The notes beneath the pieces are model-generated. The model made no database searches, was not told where the DNA came from, and saw only the letters and a list, made by a program, of their open reading frames with translations. Position numbers and translations under genes: made by a program. A stretch of DNA of 32,026 nucleotides from Stagonosporopsis chrysanthemi (lineage: Eukaryota; Ascomycota; Dothideomycetes; Pleosporales; Didymellaceae). Where the stretch lies: positions 1-32,026 of the forward strand of contig JAFISE010000265.1 of the NCBI GenBank assembly GCA_022560025.1. The letters run 5' to 3'. Of this stretch, positions 1-8,664 are shown piece by piece; the first letter of the stretch is position 1; the number at the start of each line of letters is the position of its first letter.

Positions 1-2
1 AC

Positions 3-1400
3 CCGCAAGAAGCTAAGATCGCAGAGGAGCTGCAGCAAAGGGTTATCCAGGCTCTAACTGCCCCCCTCTCCCCCAGCGTCTCCCCCCCAAGCTCGCGCTG
101 GAGCAGCGACACCGCGCGCAGCGACCAGAGGAGCCAAGAATCCGGACGCTGTTCCTGGGCAGACGTAGCTCAAGACCCCTAAATCTTAAAGACAGGCCGC
201 AATCAACCTCTGCCCCCTGCTAGGGCTCCACACCACCCTCCAGCTAAGCTAAAAGAAGACCACCGAATTTTCATAGCAGTATCTAACCCAGCAATGCGAC
301 TACAGCAACCTTCTCCCTTTGCAGTAAGACAGGCACTATGCAGGAATATAGGCTGCATCACGCTCCAGGACATTCCTACTGCGGCACCAGTCAAAACAGG
401 ATAGGCTATCACCCCAGCTAGCAAGGCAATTCAGGACCAGCTCATGACCTAAGAGAACCAGGATCACATGCTTAGAGCTCTGGAAGGTGACGCAGTTCGA
501 CTCCCAGAGCGCTGGATCAACTACGCTGTGCAAGGAGTGCCTAGCTCCTTCCAGACCCTAGAAGGGACAGAGATACCTACTACTACCCAACTAGTCAAAG
601 AAGAAGTCTACTCACAGACAAGAAAGCAGCCAGCTAGCTGCAGACCCTCACGACATGGAGCTAACAATCAAGGCCTTACTACCTGGATTGTCTCCTACAA
701 GGAGCTAGTTAGGGCGTTTAGGCTCTTTAGCACTAGCTAGTTCTTAAAGGAAATTAACAAGCATCCTACTATCCAGCAACACAACCCTAGCTGTCAGAGC
801 TTCTGCAACTTAGCTTAGTGTACTCAGATAGCCTGCTGCGTTCACTGCGGCGACTGCACAGACAGACACCAAGGCTAGTACAGAGAGGAGTGCTCCTACA
901 AAGCCTCTTGCGCCAACTGCTGTGGCCTACACCTAGCTAGCCACTCTAACTGCCCTGCAGCCCCTCGCCAGGTCAACAGGCACATTATCAAACCTACAAG
1001 GGCTGAGCTGAAAGCTATCCACCGTGCAGGCAAGATAGCACAGCAGCACCTCTACCAAACTGTCAAAGAGACCCTTTAACAGTCAACCTCTCAACCAGAG
1101 GCCGCCCAGCAAGAGACCACAGAGCCAGCAGCCCCTCACGCTTCAGCACAAAGGCTCAAAACAGATGCAGCACAGAGGCACGAAACAGTTGCAGCTCCTA
1201 GAGCTGCTGCTCCTCCTGCACTCGTGCCAACTGACAGCAGAACAAAGAGACTAAGGCGGGCCGCCACAGGCCAGAGAAGCCTAAATATAGGGCAACTGTC
1301 AGCTAGCAGCCTTCGCCCTCAACCAACTATCTACACTGACCTATCCACCTCAGAGAGAGAAGACGTCAGCATAAGCGATAACCTACCATCCTCATGCTAG
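3..1400 (+). pseudogene. LINE ORF1, gag-like protein with zinc knuckles, nonsense-mutated and 5'-truncated
   Basis: One reading frame (starting at base 3) stays interpretable from the window edge to a TAG at 1398-1400. It begins in a glutamate/glutamine-rich helix-like stretch, followed by a proline/serine-rich linker. A cysteine-rich region at about 826-965 has several CxxC pairs with spaced histidines, as in LINE ORF1 nucleic-acid-binding knuckles. A basic, alanine-rich tail follows. In-frame stops interrupt it, for example near 180, 738 and 816, mostly TAG or TAA at sites where Q or W would fit. The product would be the RNA-binding protein of the retrotransposition particle. The start codon is not in the window. 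Its last bases overlap the ORF2 start. Confidence 0.7.
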
Positions 1401-4400
1401 AACACCTCTACAACACTCTAGCCTCTAGCAGGCATTAACAACTCAGCCTCTGTGTATGCTGGGCTAACGTTGGAAGATGCTTACTCTAGCACATTACACT
1501 ACTAGAAACAGCCTATCAGAAAGGCATAGACGTTGTGTGCGTTTAGGAGCCCTTTACATGCGCTAAATCTAGAACCTCTACCTATCCTAGCTTTAAGCAC
1601 GCTGCACCTATTAGCACCTAGGACAACCCTAATGCGCCAGGCTCTACCTGCCCTAGGGTAATGACATACATCTGCAAAGGATCACACCTACACTATCAGG
1701 CTAGAGAGAGCCTCAATCACCCAGACATGCTGTAAGTAGTAGTAAACAGAATCTCTATACTCAACTGCTACAGGCGTCCCTACACTCCAGACGTTATACA
1801 ATACGTCTCCTGTCTTACACCCCTACCACTGTGCCTCGTAGGGGGAGACTTTAACGCTAGACACGAATTATTTAAGCCTACTATCACTGCAGCTAATAAA
1901 GGGATAGAGCTTGCTAGGTAGGCTTCTAATGCCTCTATAGACTATATTAGGATACTAGAGCAGCCTACGCACAGTGCTAGCTACGTCCTAGATCTTACCT
2001 TCTCTAACATCCCATTTGCCCAGTCTGCTGTTGACGCTAACATGCACAGCGGCTCAGACTATGAGACAATAGTAACCTCTATCCCTGTCTCTACAATAGG
2101 CACTCAGCACCTTAAGCAGCACTACTACAGAGTCCCAGAGGCAAACCTACTTAAGTTTACTAGGCTAGTAGAGATAGGAGTCTAGAACATCTCAGACCTG
2201 CTGGCCACACAGGAGACATCACAGCTTGATAAGTGCGTTAGGCTGCTTACAGAGACTATAGAGCACGCAATACAGACAGCAGGCAGAAGCGTCTGTAAGG
2301 AAGGCCGCGCCGCACTATAGTAGACAGAGGAGTGCAAAGCAGCCTACCAAGTCTACAAACAAGCGCGCCAGCTATGCTCTAGCCGTCTACCTGAAGAGAG
2401 ACAGACCTTTAAGACTACAGTCTAACAAGCAAAGAGGCAGTATTAGAGACATGTAATTGACAACGCTAAGCATGACAAAGACCTGTTTAAGATTATTACC
2501 TAGCACAAGCTCACGCCAGAGAACCAAGACGCTCTACTTGTAGTAAACAACGCAACTATATCAGATCCCCTAGAGAAGGCAGAGGCTCTTAGAGAGGAAG
2601 TCCTCAACCAGTTCAGAGCAGAGGACGACCTCAGCTACTTCCTAGAGGAGACTGCAGCGTCGCTCCCATAGAGCACACACATGTCACTAGAGGAGACTAA
2701 GCAAAACACAATAGAAGTCTCAAACACCTTGCTAGGCACTGATTGCTCTACTGTACGCCTGCTCCGCGCCTGCTGGACCTATGTGGCAGAGCTTATACGA
2801 AGGATCTACTAGCGATGCTTGCAGCTCAGTCACTTCCCAGCACAATGGAAGCTCGCAGAGGTAACAATGATACCAAAGGCAGGGAAACCAGATCAGACAT
2901 CGCCCTGCTCCTAGAGACCTATAGCGCTCCTCTCCTGCATTGGAAAAGGACTTGAGCGGACAGTAGCTAGACGAATAGCTTGGACTGCTATGACGCACAA
3001 GATCTTTAGCCCTCAGCACGGCAGTGCCCTCCCAAAGCGCTCTGCAGCAGACCTGACAGCAGCGTTTACTCATGACACAGAAGCAGCATAAGCACTAAGG
3101 CAGCACGTTACAATAGTCACTCTGGACGTGCAGGGAGCCTTTGACGCCCTCCTCAAGAATTGCCTGCTGCACCGGATGGCCCAGCAGGGCTGGCCGCAAG
3201 GGACCCTGCTCTTTGTAGACTCCTTCCTTACTGAACGCAGGGTTCAAGTCTGCCTTGGCCAGGTAACTACTCCTAGCTACCTGGTCGCCTGCAGCACACC
3301 TTAAGGCTCGCTGCTCTCGCCTGTCCTATACACACTGTACCTAGCAGAGCTCCTCTCTATAGACACTGAACGGAGGTTTAAGTACGCTGACGATATATGC
3401 CTATACTGAGCCTCACACTCTATAGACAACAACGTTGAGCTTCTAGCAGCAGACTTAAGGCAGATCCTAGCATAGGGAGACACAAACAAGGTCACCTTTG
3501 CTCCAGAAAAGCAAGAAATAATTCACCTGACTAGACAACGTAGCAGCTACGCCCCTCCCTGTGTAGTAGACAAGCATCTTACAATCTACCCAATCCTCCC
3601 AGGTGGAGAGCACAGTCAGCCTGCCCTGCAGTAGCTAGGAGTCTAGTTTGATTGCAGACTTACCTTTTGACGCTATGTTGCTACACGCACTGCAAAAGCT
3701 GCTAAGGTAGCCTACTACATACGCAGCCTAGCCAGGACTACCTACGGGCCTCTAGCTAGCTCACTTTGCAAAGCTACTATTGCCTGTGTGTACTTATCAC
3801 TTCTCTACGGGACTAAATGCTGGTACAGAGGCAGCACTAAACAAGCACAAGACCTTAAAATAGACAAACTACAAGTAGTCAGTGCCTATGTTAGGTAGCA
3901 CATAGCTGCTATAGACAAGACACTAGCTATAGCAGCAAGAGGCATCCTGCCAGCCTGGAGAACAACTCCCACAGCTGCGCTCTTCTAAGACGCTGGACTG
4001 CTACCAGCAGCAGTAGCATTAGAAGAAGCTAAACTTAGATTTGCAGTACACCTGCGCACTACAGATACAGACTACCCTCTTACTAAGCGCACAGAAGCAC
4101 ACATTATAAATAGAGGCGTAAAGACTAGACAGGTCTAGCGAGTTCAGACCAAAGTACAACAGATAGCGTCCCTCCTACCAGAGATCCCCAGGGCCACACT
4201 CACAGCGCCTTACTACTCAGCTAGCTGCTGCGCAGATCTAACACTTGGTATAGATAAGAAGACTGCTGCTAAAACCTTCTGTAAATAGTAGGCCCAGCTC
4301 CCACTATTAGATGTTACTATCTTCTCAGATGGTTCTGAACAGTATACAAAAGAAGGAGAGAAACAAGTTACCTACAGCTTTGCAGTATATTAGAACAGAC

Positions 4401-5395
4401 AGCAGCTGTATAACAGCCAAGGGTCACTTAGCCCAACCTCCTATGTCTTTAATGCTAAGGCAATAGGAGCATAGAGAGGCCTCCAGCACACAATAAGACA
4501 ACCTGAGCTTAACACACGCCGCATCTAGCTGTGTATTAACAGCACCTCAGTTATATAGTGCCTTAGGGGCGACGCATCCCCTACCTTACAGTAGGCCTTC
4601 CTTAAGTGCTACAGTGCTATAGAGACGCACAATGTCTCTATCAAGTAGGCCCCTAGACACCTCAGCATCGAAGGGAACAAAGCAGCAGATAGGCTAGCTA
4701 ACCTAGAAGCCCAGCATCTGTCACCCCTAACTAGCAAAGCAGCTATACTAACACTCTCAGGCATCAAGACAATAGCGCGCAAGAGACTGCGCCAGACACA
4801 ACAAGCCTAGTAGGCTGACAGGAAAAACAAACTCTCTAGATAGTATAAAGGCTAGAGTCTTAACTACACACTAGCCAGCATGCCAAAGGAGCTCAATCTA
4901 CTAAGAGCTACCTTAGCTAGGCTTCTCTCTATCTAAACTAGGCATAGAGACTTTGCGTAGTATTACTAAAAGTACAACCACAGGGACGCAAATCCTACCT
5001 GCTCATGCAGACAGGACAAGACACTAGAACACCTTACGCTCTGCCACAAGACCCTAGGGACTTTTAGCAGATAGCTGCTTTAACTGTCTCTACCACTGTC
5101 TAGCCAGGCTAAGAGTCTAGCCTACACTGCAACGCTAGTAGGGGACCCAGATGCCTTTGCAGCCTTTATCACACTTACGCAATACTACACTAAAATCTGC
5201 CCCTGCTAGTTCTTGCAGCCCTGCAACAGCAGCACCTGGCAAAAACTGGCCTAGCACAATGGCTGCGACGCCCTCCGTCCCCTACCTCCTCCCCTCACCT
5301 CTGTTCCCTACCTCCTCCCCTTACCTCTAGTCCCTACGCTCTCCTCTTCTCTCTTGGCTCACAGATGCCTTAGAAACACAAGGAAATCACCCTAG
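1394..5395 (+). pseudogene. LINE ORF2, endonuclease / reverse transcriptase / RNase H polyprotein, nonsense-mutated
   Basis: The frame set by the ATG at 1394 can be followed to a TAG at 5393-5395 with no indel. In order it shows an endonuclease N-terminus with the QEP-like site broken by TAG (about 1544), GGDFN (1841-1855), an SDYE motif (about 2056), a reverse transcriptase with the TPQGS-type motif whose Q is a TAA (about 3298), YADD (3383-3394), an RNase H beginning at SDGSE (about 4325) and including a GNKAADRLA motif (about 4675), and a CxC...H...C knuckle near 5000-5050. Stops are mostly TAG, with some TAA and at least one TGA (3407-3409, where W is expected). In the active family it would nick DNA and copy the element RNA in place. 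This copy cannot make a full protein. Confidence 0.85.
5277..5328 (+). repeat. Tandem pair of 26-bp pyrimidine-rich units near the LINE 3' end
   Basis: Two consecutive 26-bp units (5277-5302 and 5303-5328) differ at two positions, both C/T. They fall in the last part of the ORF2 frame, just before the 3' non-coding stretch. A third, weaker relative follows. Confidence 0.7.
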
Positions 5396-5588
5396 TGTAC
5401 ATATACCACTCAGTCTCCCCAACTGGAAGGGGAGCTGTAGCTCTGAAATGGTAGCAATACCCACGCAGGCAAGAAATGCTTTCTAAGGTAGTGTGTTAGC
5501 ACTGTAATTCCATAGCTTAGCACGTCGTATATGCCCTTCGGGAGGCGAGATGGTGGACTTATTCCTCATCAACTAGACGTAAAATGAA

Positions 5589-5612
5589 TACCAACCAACC
5601 AACCAACCAAAC
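5589..5612 (+). repeat. AACC tetranucleotide tail at the LINE 3' terminus
   Basis: About five CCAA/AACC units end the LINE and directly precede pogo-related coding sequence. Simple-repeat 3' tails instead of poly(A) are known for several LINE clades. The last bases are ambiguous because the target itself reads CCAACCCAACG in the related element B. Confidence 0.75.
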
Positions 5613-6368
5613 CCCAACGATATACTCGATAGATTCAGCCACACAACACCTACAAGCTCCAGCTCAGTTGCCTCTGGTTCTACAGCTTATTCTGCAGATG
5701 ACTGGCTTAGAGCCTGTACTACACTGCGTGCAGAGGTAAAGGATCCTCGCAGTGTAGGCGCCCGGAAGCTCGGCCAAACTATCCACCACCTATCAACCCA
5801 GGTTGAACTCCTTCATCACGAACTGGATGGATTACAGAAGAAGCTATACCTAAAACAGAAGCAGCAGAAGCAACCTAGCAGGCAATTAGACCTGCAACAG
5901 CATCAGGAGTATCACGGCGGAGCTATGATATGGTCTCCTCGGGCTATTCGGGAGGCACGGGTCCGCATAGCAGTTACTGAGCGAGAGAAGGAGGAGGAAG
6001 AGCTAAGAAAGGTAGAGATGAAGGAGTTGGCAGCTGCTAATAAGCTATATAAGCAGAAGATTGAGGATAAGAAGCGTCAAAAGCAGGCAAGGGAGAAGGA
6101 AGAGCGTACAAGGATGAAGGCAGAGGAACGTCAAGCAATAGACGCCCGGAAAGCTGCCAGAGCCGCTGCCAAAGAGGCTAACGACGCTGCAAAAGCTTTA
6201 CAATTATCCTAAAGAGGCAAGACTACAACCTCAAAAGCTTCTGCAGTCAAACCAAAGCCTGTGCGTCGTGTTGTAGGTGCTCGTAGTCATCCAAAGCCTG
6301 CGACGCCTCCTCCACCTACGCGCACTCACACAACCCGCAGCGGCCGCACCGCCACGTTATATAGATAA
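5613..6368 (+). pseudogene. Transposase C-terminal part (element A), with a premature stop
   Basis: The frame opens directly at the LINE junction and reads through a linker, a charged coiled-coil region (about 5930-6209) and a C-terminal tail to a TAA at 6366-6368. A TAA at 6210-6212 interrupts it where element B has CAA, a single C-to-T change. The N-terminal DNA-binding and catalytic domains are absent, so it cannot act as a transposase. The tail after the premature stop still matches B closely (GARSHP, PATPPPP, TRSGRTATLY), so the nonsense change appears recent compared with the divergence of A and B. Confidence 0.85.
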
Positions 6369-6488
6369 ATTATATAGAGAACAATGATCTGCTAGGCCTA
6401 TAGAACAAACCACCAAATTATTTGACGATAATAGCTATTGTATGTGGCTCTGCAGCTTCATTTTTTTAGTAGGCCTCAGGGCTCGGAG

Positions 6489-6518
6489 CGATCGTTGGGT
6501 GACTCCGATCGTTGGGTG
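6489..6518. repeat. Two 13-bp direct repeats in the element A terminal repeat
   Basis: The 13-mer CGATCGTTGGGTG occurs at 6489-6501 and again at 6506-6518, a pitch of 17 bp, inside the right end of element A. Element B has a different repeated word at the same offset and pitch. These look like paired transposase binding sites; that role is inferred. Confidence 0.75.
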
Positions 6519-6529
6519 CACGGACACAG

Positions 6530-6531
6530 TA
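6530..6531. other. TA target duplication, shared by elements A and B
   Basis: This TA is the left target dinucleotide of element B and at the same time the right flank of element A. Tc1/mariner/pogo elements insert at TA and duplicate it. Confidence 0.8.
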
Positions 6532-6584
6532 CCGTGTCTGTGCGCGTGATGCGCGGATTCGGTCAATGCGCCGAACCACCAAAA
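6532..6584 (+). repeat. Left terminal inverted repeat of element B
   Basis: It pairs with 8610-8662. The outer 12 bases are identical to the other end and the inner half is nearly so. Four of the five mismatches cluster in the outer copy of the internal 17-bp-pitch repeat. Confidence 0.95.
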
Positions 6585-6621
6585 CACCCCTATCCTCACA
6601 CCTCCACAACAACACAACGCG

Positions 6622-8502
6622 ATGGGATTACAAGAAGCCCTGTTAGAGTGTAATACTTTTGCATCTGAAGATAAGATCCCTTGGTCTAAAATAGCAGAAA
6701 AGCATGGTGTTGTGCGGTCAACGTTAACGCGCACGTGGAGGGGTGAGACGCGTTCGCGACAAGAGGAAGGTATTGCACGCCGCAATTTACAACCACAACA
6801 GGAGGCAGAGCTTGTAAAGTATATAGAAGAGCTTACTGCTCGTCATATACCTCCTACAAGAGAGATGATACAAAATTTTGCATCATCTGTGGCCAAGGAA
6901 CGTGTGAGCGAGAGCTGGGTTACTCGGTTCATCAACAACTACTCTATCCATCTCATCTCTCAATACTCAACGGGTATGGACGCCAATTGTCACAACGCTG
7001 ATTCATATCAAAAGTATGAGCTCTACTTCAATCTACTACAACGCAAGATCACCAAATATAAGGTTGACAGCTGCCACACATACAATATGGATGAGAAGGG
7101 CTTTATGATTGGGATCACTACTAGGACAAAACACGTATTTAGTAGGCGGATGTGGGAGAAGGGGGAGGTCAAGGCATCACTTCAAGATGGTAATTGGGCA
7201 TGGGTAACGCTGCTGGCCTGTGTGTGCGGCGATGGGACGGCACTGCCGCCAGGTCTCCTCTACGACTCCGCCAACAGTACCCTGCAATCGAGCTGGGTGG
7301 AGGAGATAGAGCCAGGGGTACACGATGTACTTGTTTCCTCCTCACCTACTGGCTGGACCAACAATGATATAGGCCTTGCCTGGCTTCAACAGGTGTTTGA
7401 TCGCTTCACCAAGACCAAGGCGCGGAGGAAGTGGCGTCTCCTGATCCTTGACGGCCATGGATCCCATATAACGATGGACTTTATCAACTACTGTGATCAG
7501 AATAAGATACTCCTGGCTATCCTTCCTCCTCACTCAACCCACACGCTGCAGCCGTTGGACGTAGTATTGTTCAAGCCTCTCTCAACTGCGTATTCAAAGG
7601 AGCTTACAACACACCTCCACAATGGCCAGGGACTATCAGCAATCAAGAAGAGCGACTTCTTCCACCTATTCTGCAAGGCCTGGATAAGCACGTTCACTCA
7701 GGGGCTGATACTCAAGTCTTTTGAGGCAACGGGGATAGTACCCCTCCAACCCAACGTTATCCTTCACCGCTTTGCTGAGCCTTCTCCCCAGGCCTCTGAT
7801 GCTAGCGGAAGCTCTTCTTCAACTTATTCTGGCAAAGATTGGCTCAAAATTGAGACCCTACTGCGCAAGGTGGCCAAGGATGAGAGCAGTAAGGAGCTGA
7901 GGAAGATCAGCCGCTCCCTCCACCACATCTCAGTCCAAAACCAGCTACTCCACCATGAGAAAGCAGGCCTAAAAGAGGTTCTTAAGACTCAGAAGAAGCA
8001 CAAGAAGAAGAGCAAACCTCTTGACTTCCAGGAACCTGAAGAGTATCACAGTAAAGCAGTGTTTTACTCTCCTCGTAGGATTGATAAAGCACGCCAGTAT
8101 GAGCAAGCAAAACAACAAGAAGCTGAGGCAGAAGAGGCTAGAAAAGCAGAGATGGCTGAACTCAGGCACGCCAATAAGCTATACAAGGAGCAAGTAGCTC
8201 AGGGGAAGTGTGAGCAGCGGGCAAGAGAGAAGGAAGAGAAAGACTGTGTCAAAGCCAAGAAGGCAGAAGAAGTAGCCAAACGCAAGGCTGAAAAAGAACG
8301 TCAGAAGCAAGCTCACGACGCCCAGGAAGCTATACAATTGTCCCAAAGAGGCAATAAGACAGCTTCAAAAGCTTCTATAGTAAAAAGGAAGCTTGCGCGT
8401 CGTGCAGTAGGTGCTCGTAGTCATCCTATACCTGCGACGCCTCCTCCGCCTGCCCGCACCCACACTACCCGCAGCGGCCGAACAGCAACTCTATATAAGT
8501 AG
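6622..8502 (+). CDS. Fot1/pogo-family DD35D transposase, intact
   Basis: This 626-residue intronless frame starts at the first ATG inside the left repeat. Residues 1-45 form a psq-type helix-turn-helix (PWSKIAEKHGV), and 50-115 a CENP-B/Tc5-like second DNA-binding helix-turn-helix (ESWVTRF). A DDE_1 catalytic core follows, with D157 (NMDEKG), D277 (LDGHGSH) and D313 (LQPLD). The last two are separated by 35 residues, which is diagnostic of Fot1/pogo. From about 490 to 575 is a highly charged coiled coil rich in K, E, A and Q, and the protein ends in a basic tail (TRSGRTATLYK). It would bind the element ends, cut and reinsert DNA at TA. No stop or frameshift is seen and all three acidic residues are present, so it may be active. 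Length is somewhat above the roughly 500-600 residues usual for the family. Confidence 0.95.
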   Translation: MGLQEALLECNTFASEDKIPWSKIAEKHGVVRSTLTRTWRGETRSRQEEGIARRNLQPQQEAELVKYIEELTARHIPPTREMIQNFASSVAKERVSESWVTRFINNYSIHLISQYSTGMDANCHNADSYQKYELYFNLLQRKITKYKVDSCHTYNMDEKGFMIGITTRTKHVFSRRMWEKGEVKASLQDGNWAWVTLLACVCGDGTALPPGLLYDSANSTLQSSWVEEIEPGVHDVLVSSSPTGWTNNDIGLAWLQQVFDRFTKTKARRKWRLLILDGHGSHITMDFINYCDQNKILLAILPPHSTHTLQPLDVVLFKPLSTAYSKELTTHLHNGQGLSAIKKSDFFHLFCKAWISTFTQGLILKSFEATGIVPLQPNVILHRFAEPSPQASDASGSSSSTYSGKDWLKIETLLRKVAKDESSKELRKISRSLHHISVQNQLLHHEKAGLKEVLKTQKKHKKKSKPLDFQEPEEYHSKAVFYSPRRIDKARQYEQAKQQEAEAEEARKAEMAELRHANKLYKEQVAQGKCEQRAREKEEKDCVKAKKAEEVAKRKAEKERQKQAHDAQEAIQLSQRGNKTASKASIVKRKLARRAVGARSHPIPATPPPPARTHTTRSGRTATLYK

Positions 8503-8609
8503 AATGTATAAGAGAATATTGTCGCATAGGTCTATAGAGTACTCCAACAAGATATCTCGCAATATTAACTATTGTGTGTGGCTCTATAGCCTCATTTTTG
8601 AGTGAGTTA

Positions 8610-8662
8610 TTTTGGTGGTTCGGCGCATTGACTGAATCCGCGCATTGAGTGCACAGACACGG
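8610..8662 (-). repeat. Right terminal inverted repeat of element B
   Basis: It is the reverse complement of the left repeat with about five mismatches, followed by TA at 8663-8664. Read inward, the 9-mer TCAATGCGC appears at offsets 15 and 32, a 17-bp pitch. Confidence 0.95.
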
Positions 8663-8664
8663 TA

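Larger units (their letters stand above)
1..5612 (+). mobile_element. Tad-like non-LTR retrotransposon (LINE), 5'-truncated by the window edge, inactivated
   Basis: The order of parts is a gag-like ORF1 with cysteine/histidine knuckles, then ORF2 with an apurinic-type endonuclease (GGDFN at 1841-1855), reverse transcriptase (YADD at 3383-3394), RNase H (SDGSE near 4325) and a C-terminal CxC...H...C knuckle (about 5000-5050). This layout with an RNase H domain is known for the I/Tad clade of fungal LINEs. The 3' end has a non-coding stretch and then an AACC repeat tail (5589-5612), which ends abruptly inside another transposon. The body carries dozens of in-frame stops, mostly TAG where W or Q is expected, but I found no frameshift. 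This fits RIP-type C-to-T and G-to-A mutation. The 5' end and the upstream target duplication lie outside the window. Confidence 0.9.
5613..6529 (+). mobile_element. 3' part of a pogo/Fot1-like DNA transposon (element A)
   Basis: This stretch aligns along its length with the 3' part of the intact element B (from about 7746 to 8662): the end of the transposase gene, a short AT-rich 3' region, then a terminal repeat ending in GTGCACGGACACAG next to the TA at 6530-6531. The sequence is clearly diverged from B, so it is a sister family and not a duplicate. The left part is missing here because the LINE is inserted in it. The remainder should lie upstream of the window if the LINE insertion was simple. 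Confidence 0.85.
6532..8662 (+). mobile_element. Complete pogo/Fot1-type DNA transposon (element B), 2131 bp
   Basis: It is bounded by TA on both sides (6530-6531 and 8663-8664) and by 53-bp inverted repeats (6532-6584 and 8610-8662) that differ at about five positions. It contains a single open transposase gene. TA duplication, a CENP-B-like helix-turn-helix and a DD35D triad place it in the Fot1/pogo branch of Tc1/mariner. All cis and trans parts needed for cut-and-paste movement appear present, unlike the LINE and element A beside it. Confidence 0.95.

Noticed and set aside
2732..3073. 113-codon minus-strand frame inside the LINE
   Set aside because: It is antisense to the reverse transcriptase frame and has no domain.
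1394..5395. Recoding of UAG as glutamine or tryptophan in the LINE
   Set aside because: TAG replaces both W and Q, TAA and TGA also occur in frame, and host genes here end in TAG (glycerate kinase, HET, ssSPT-like, CENP-I). Mutation explains it better.
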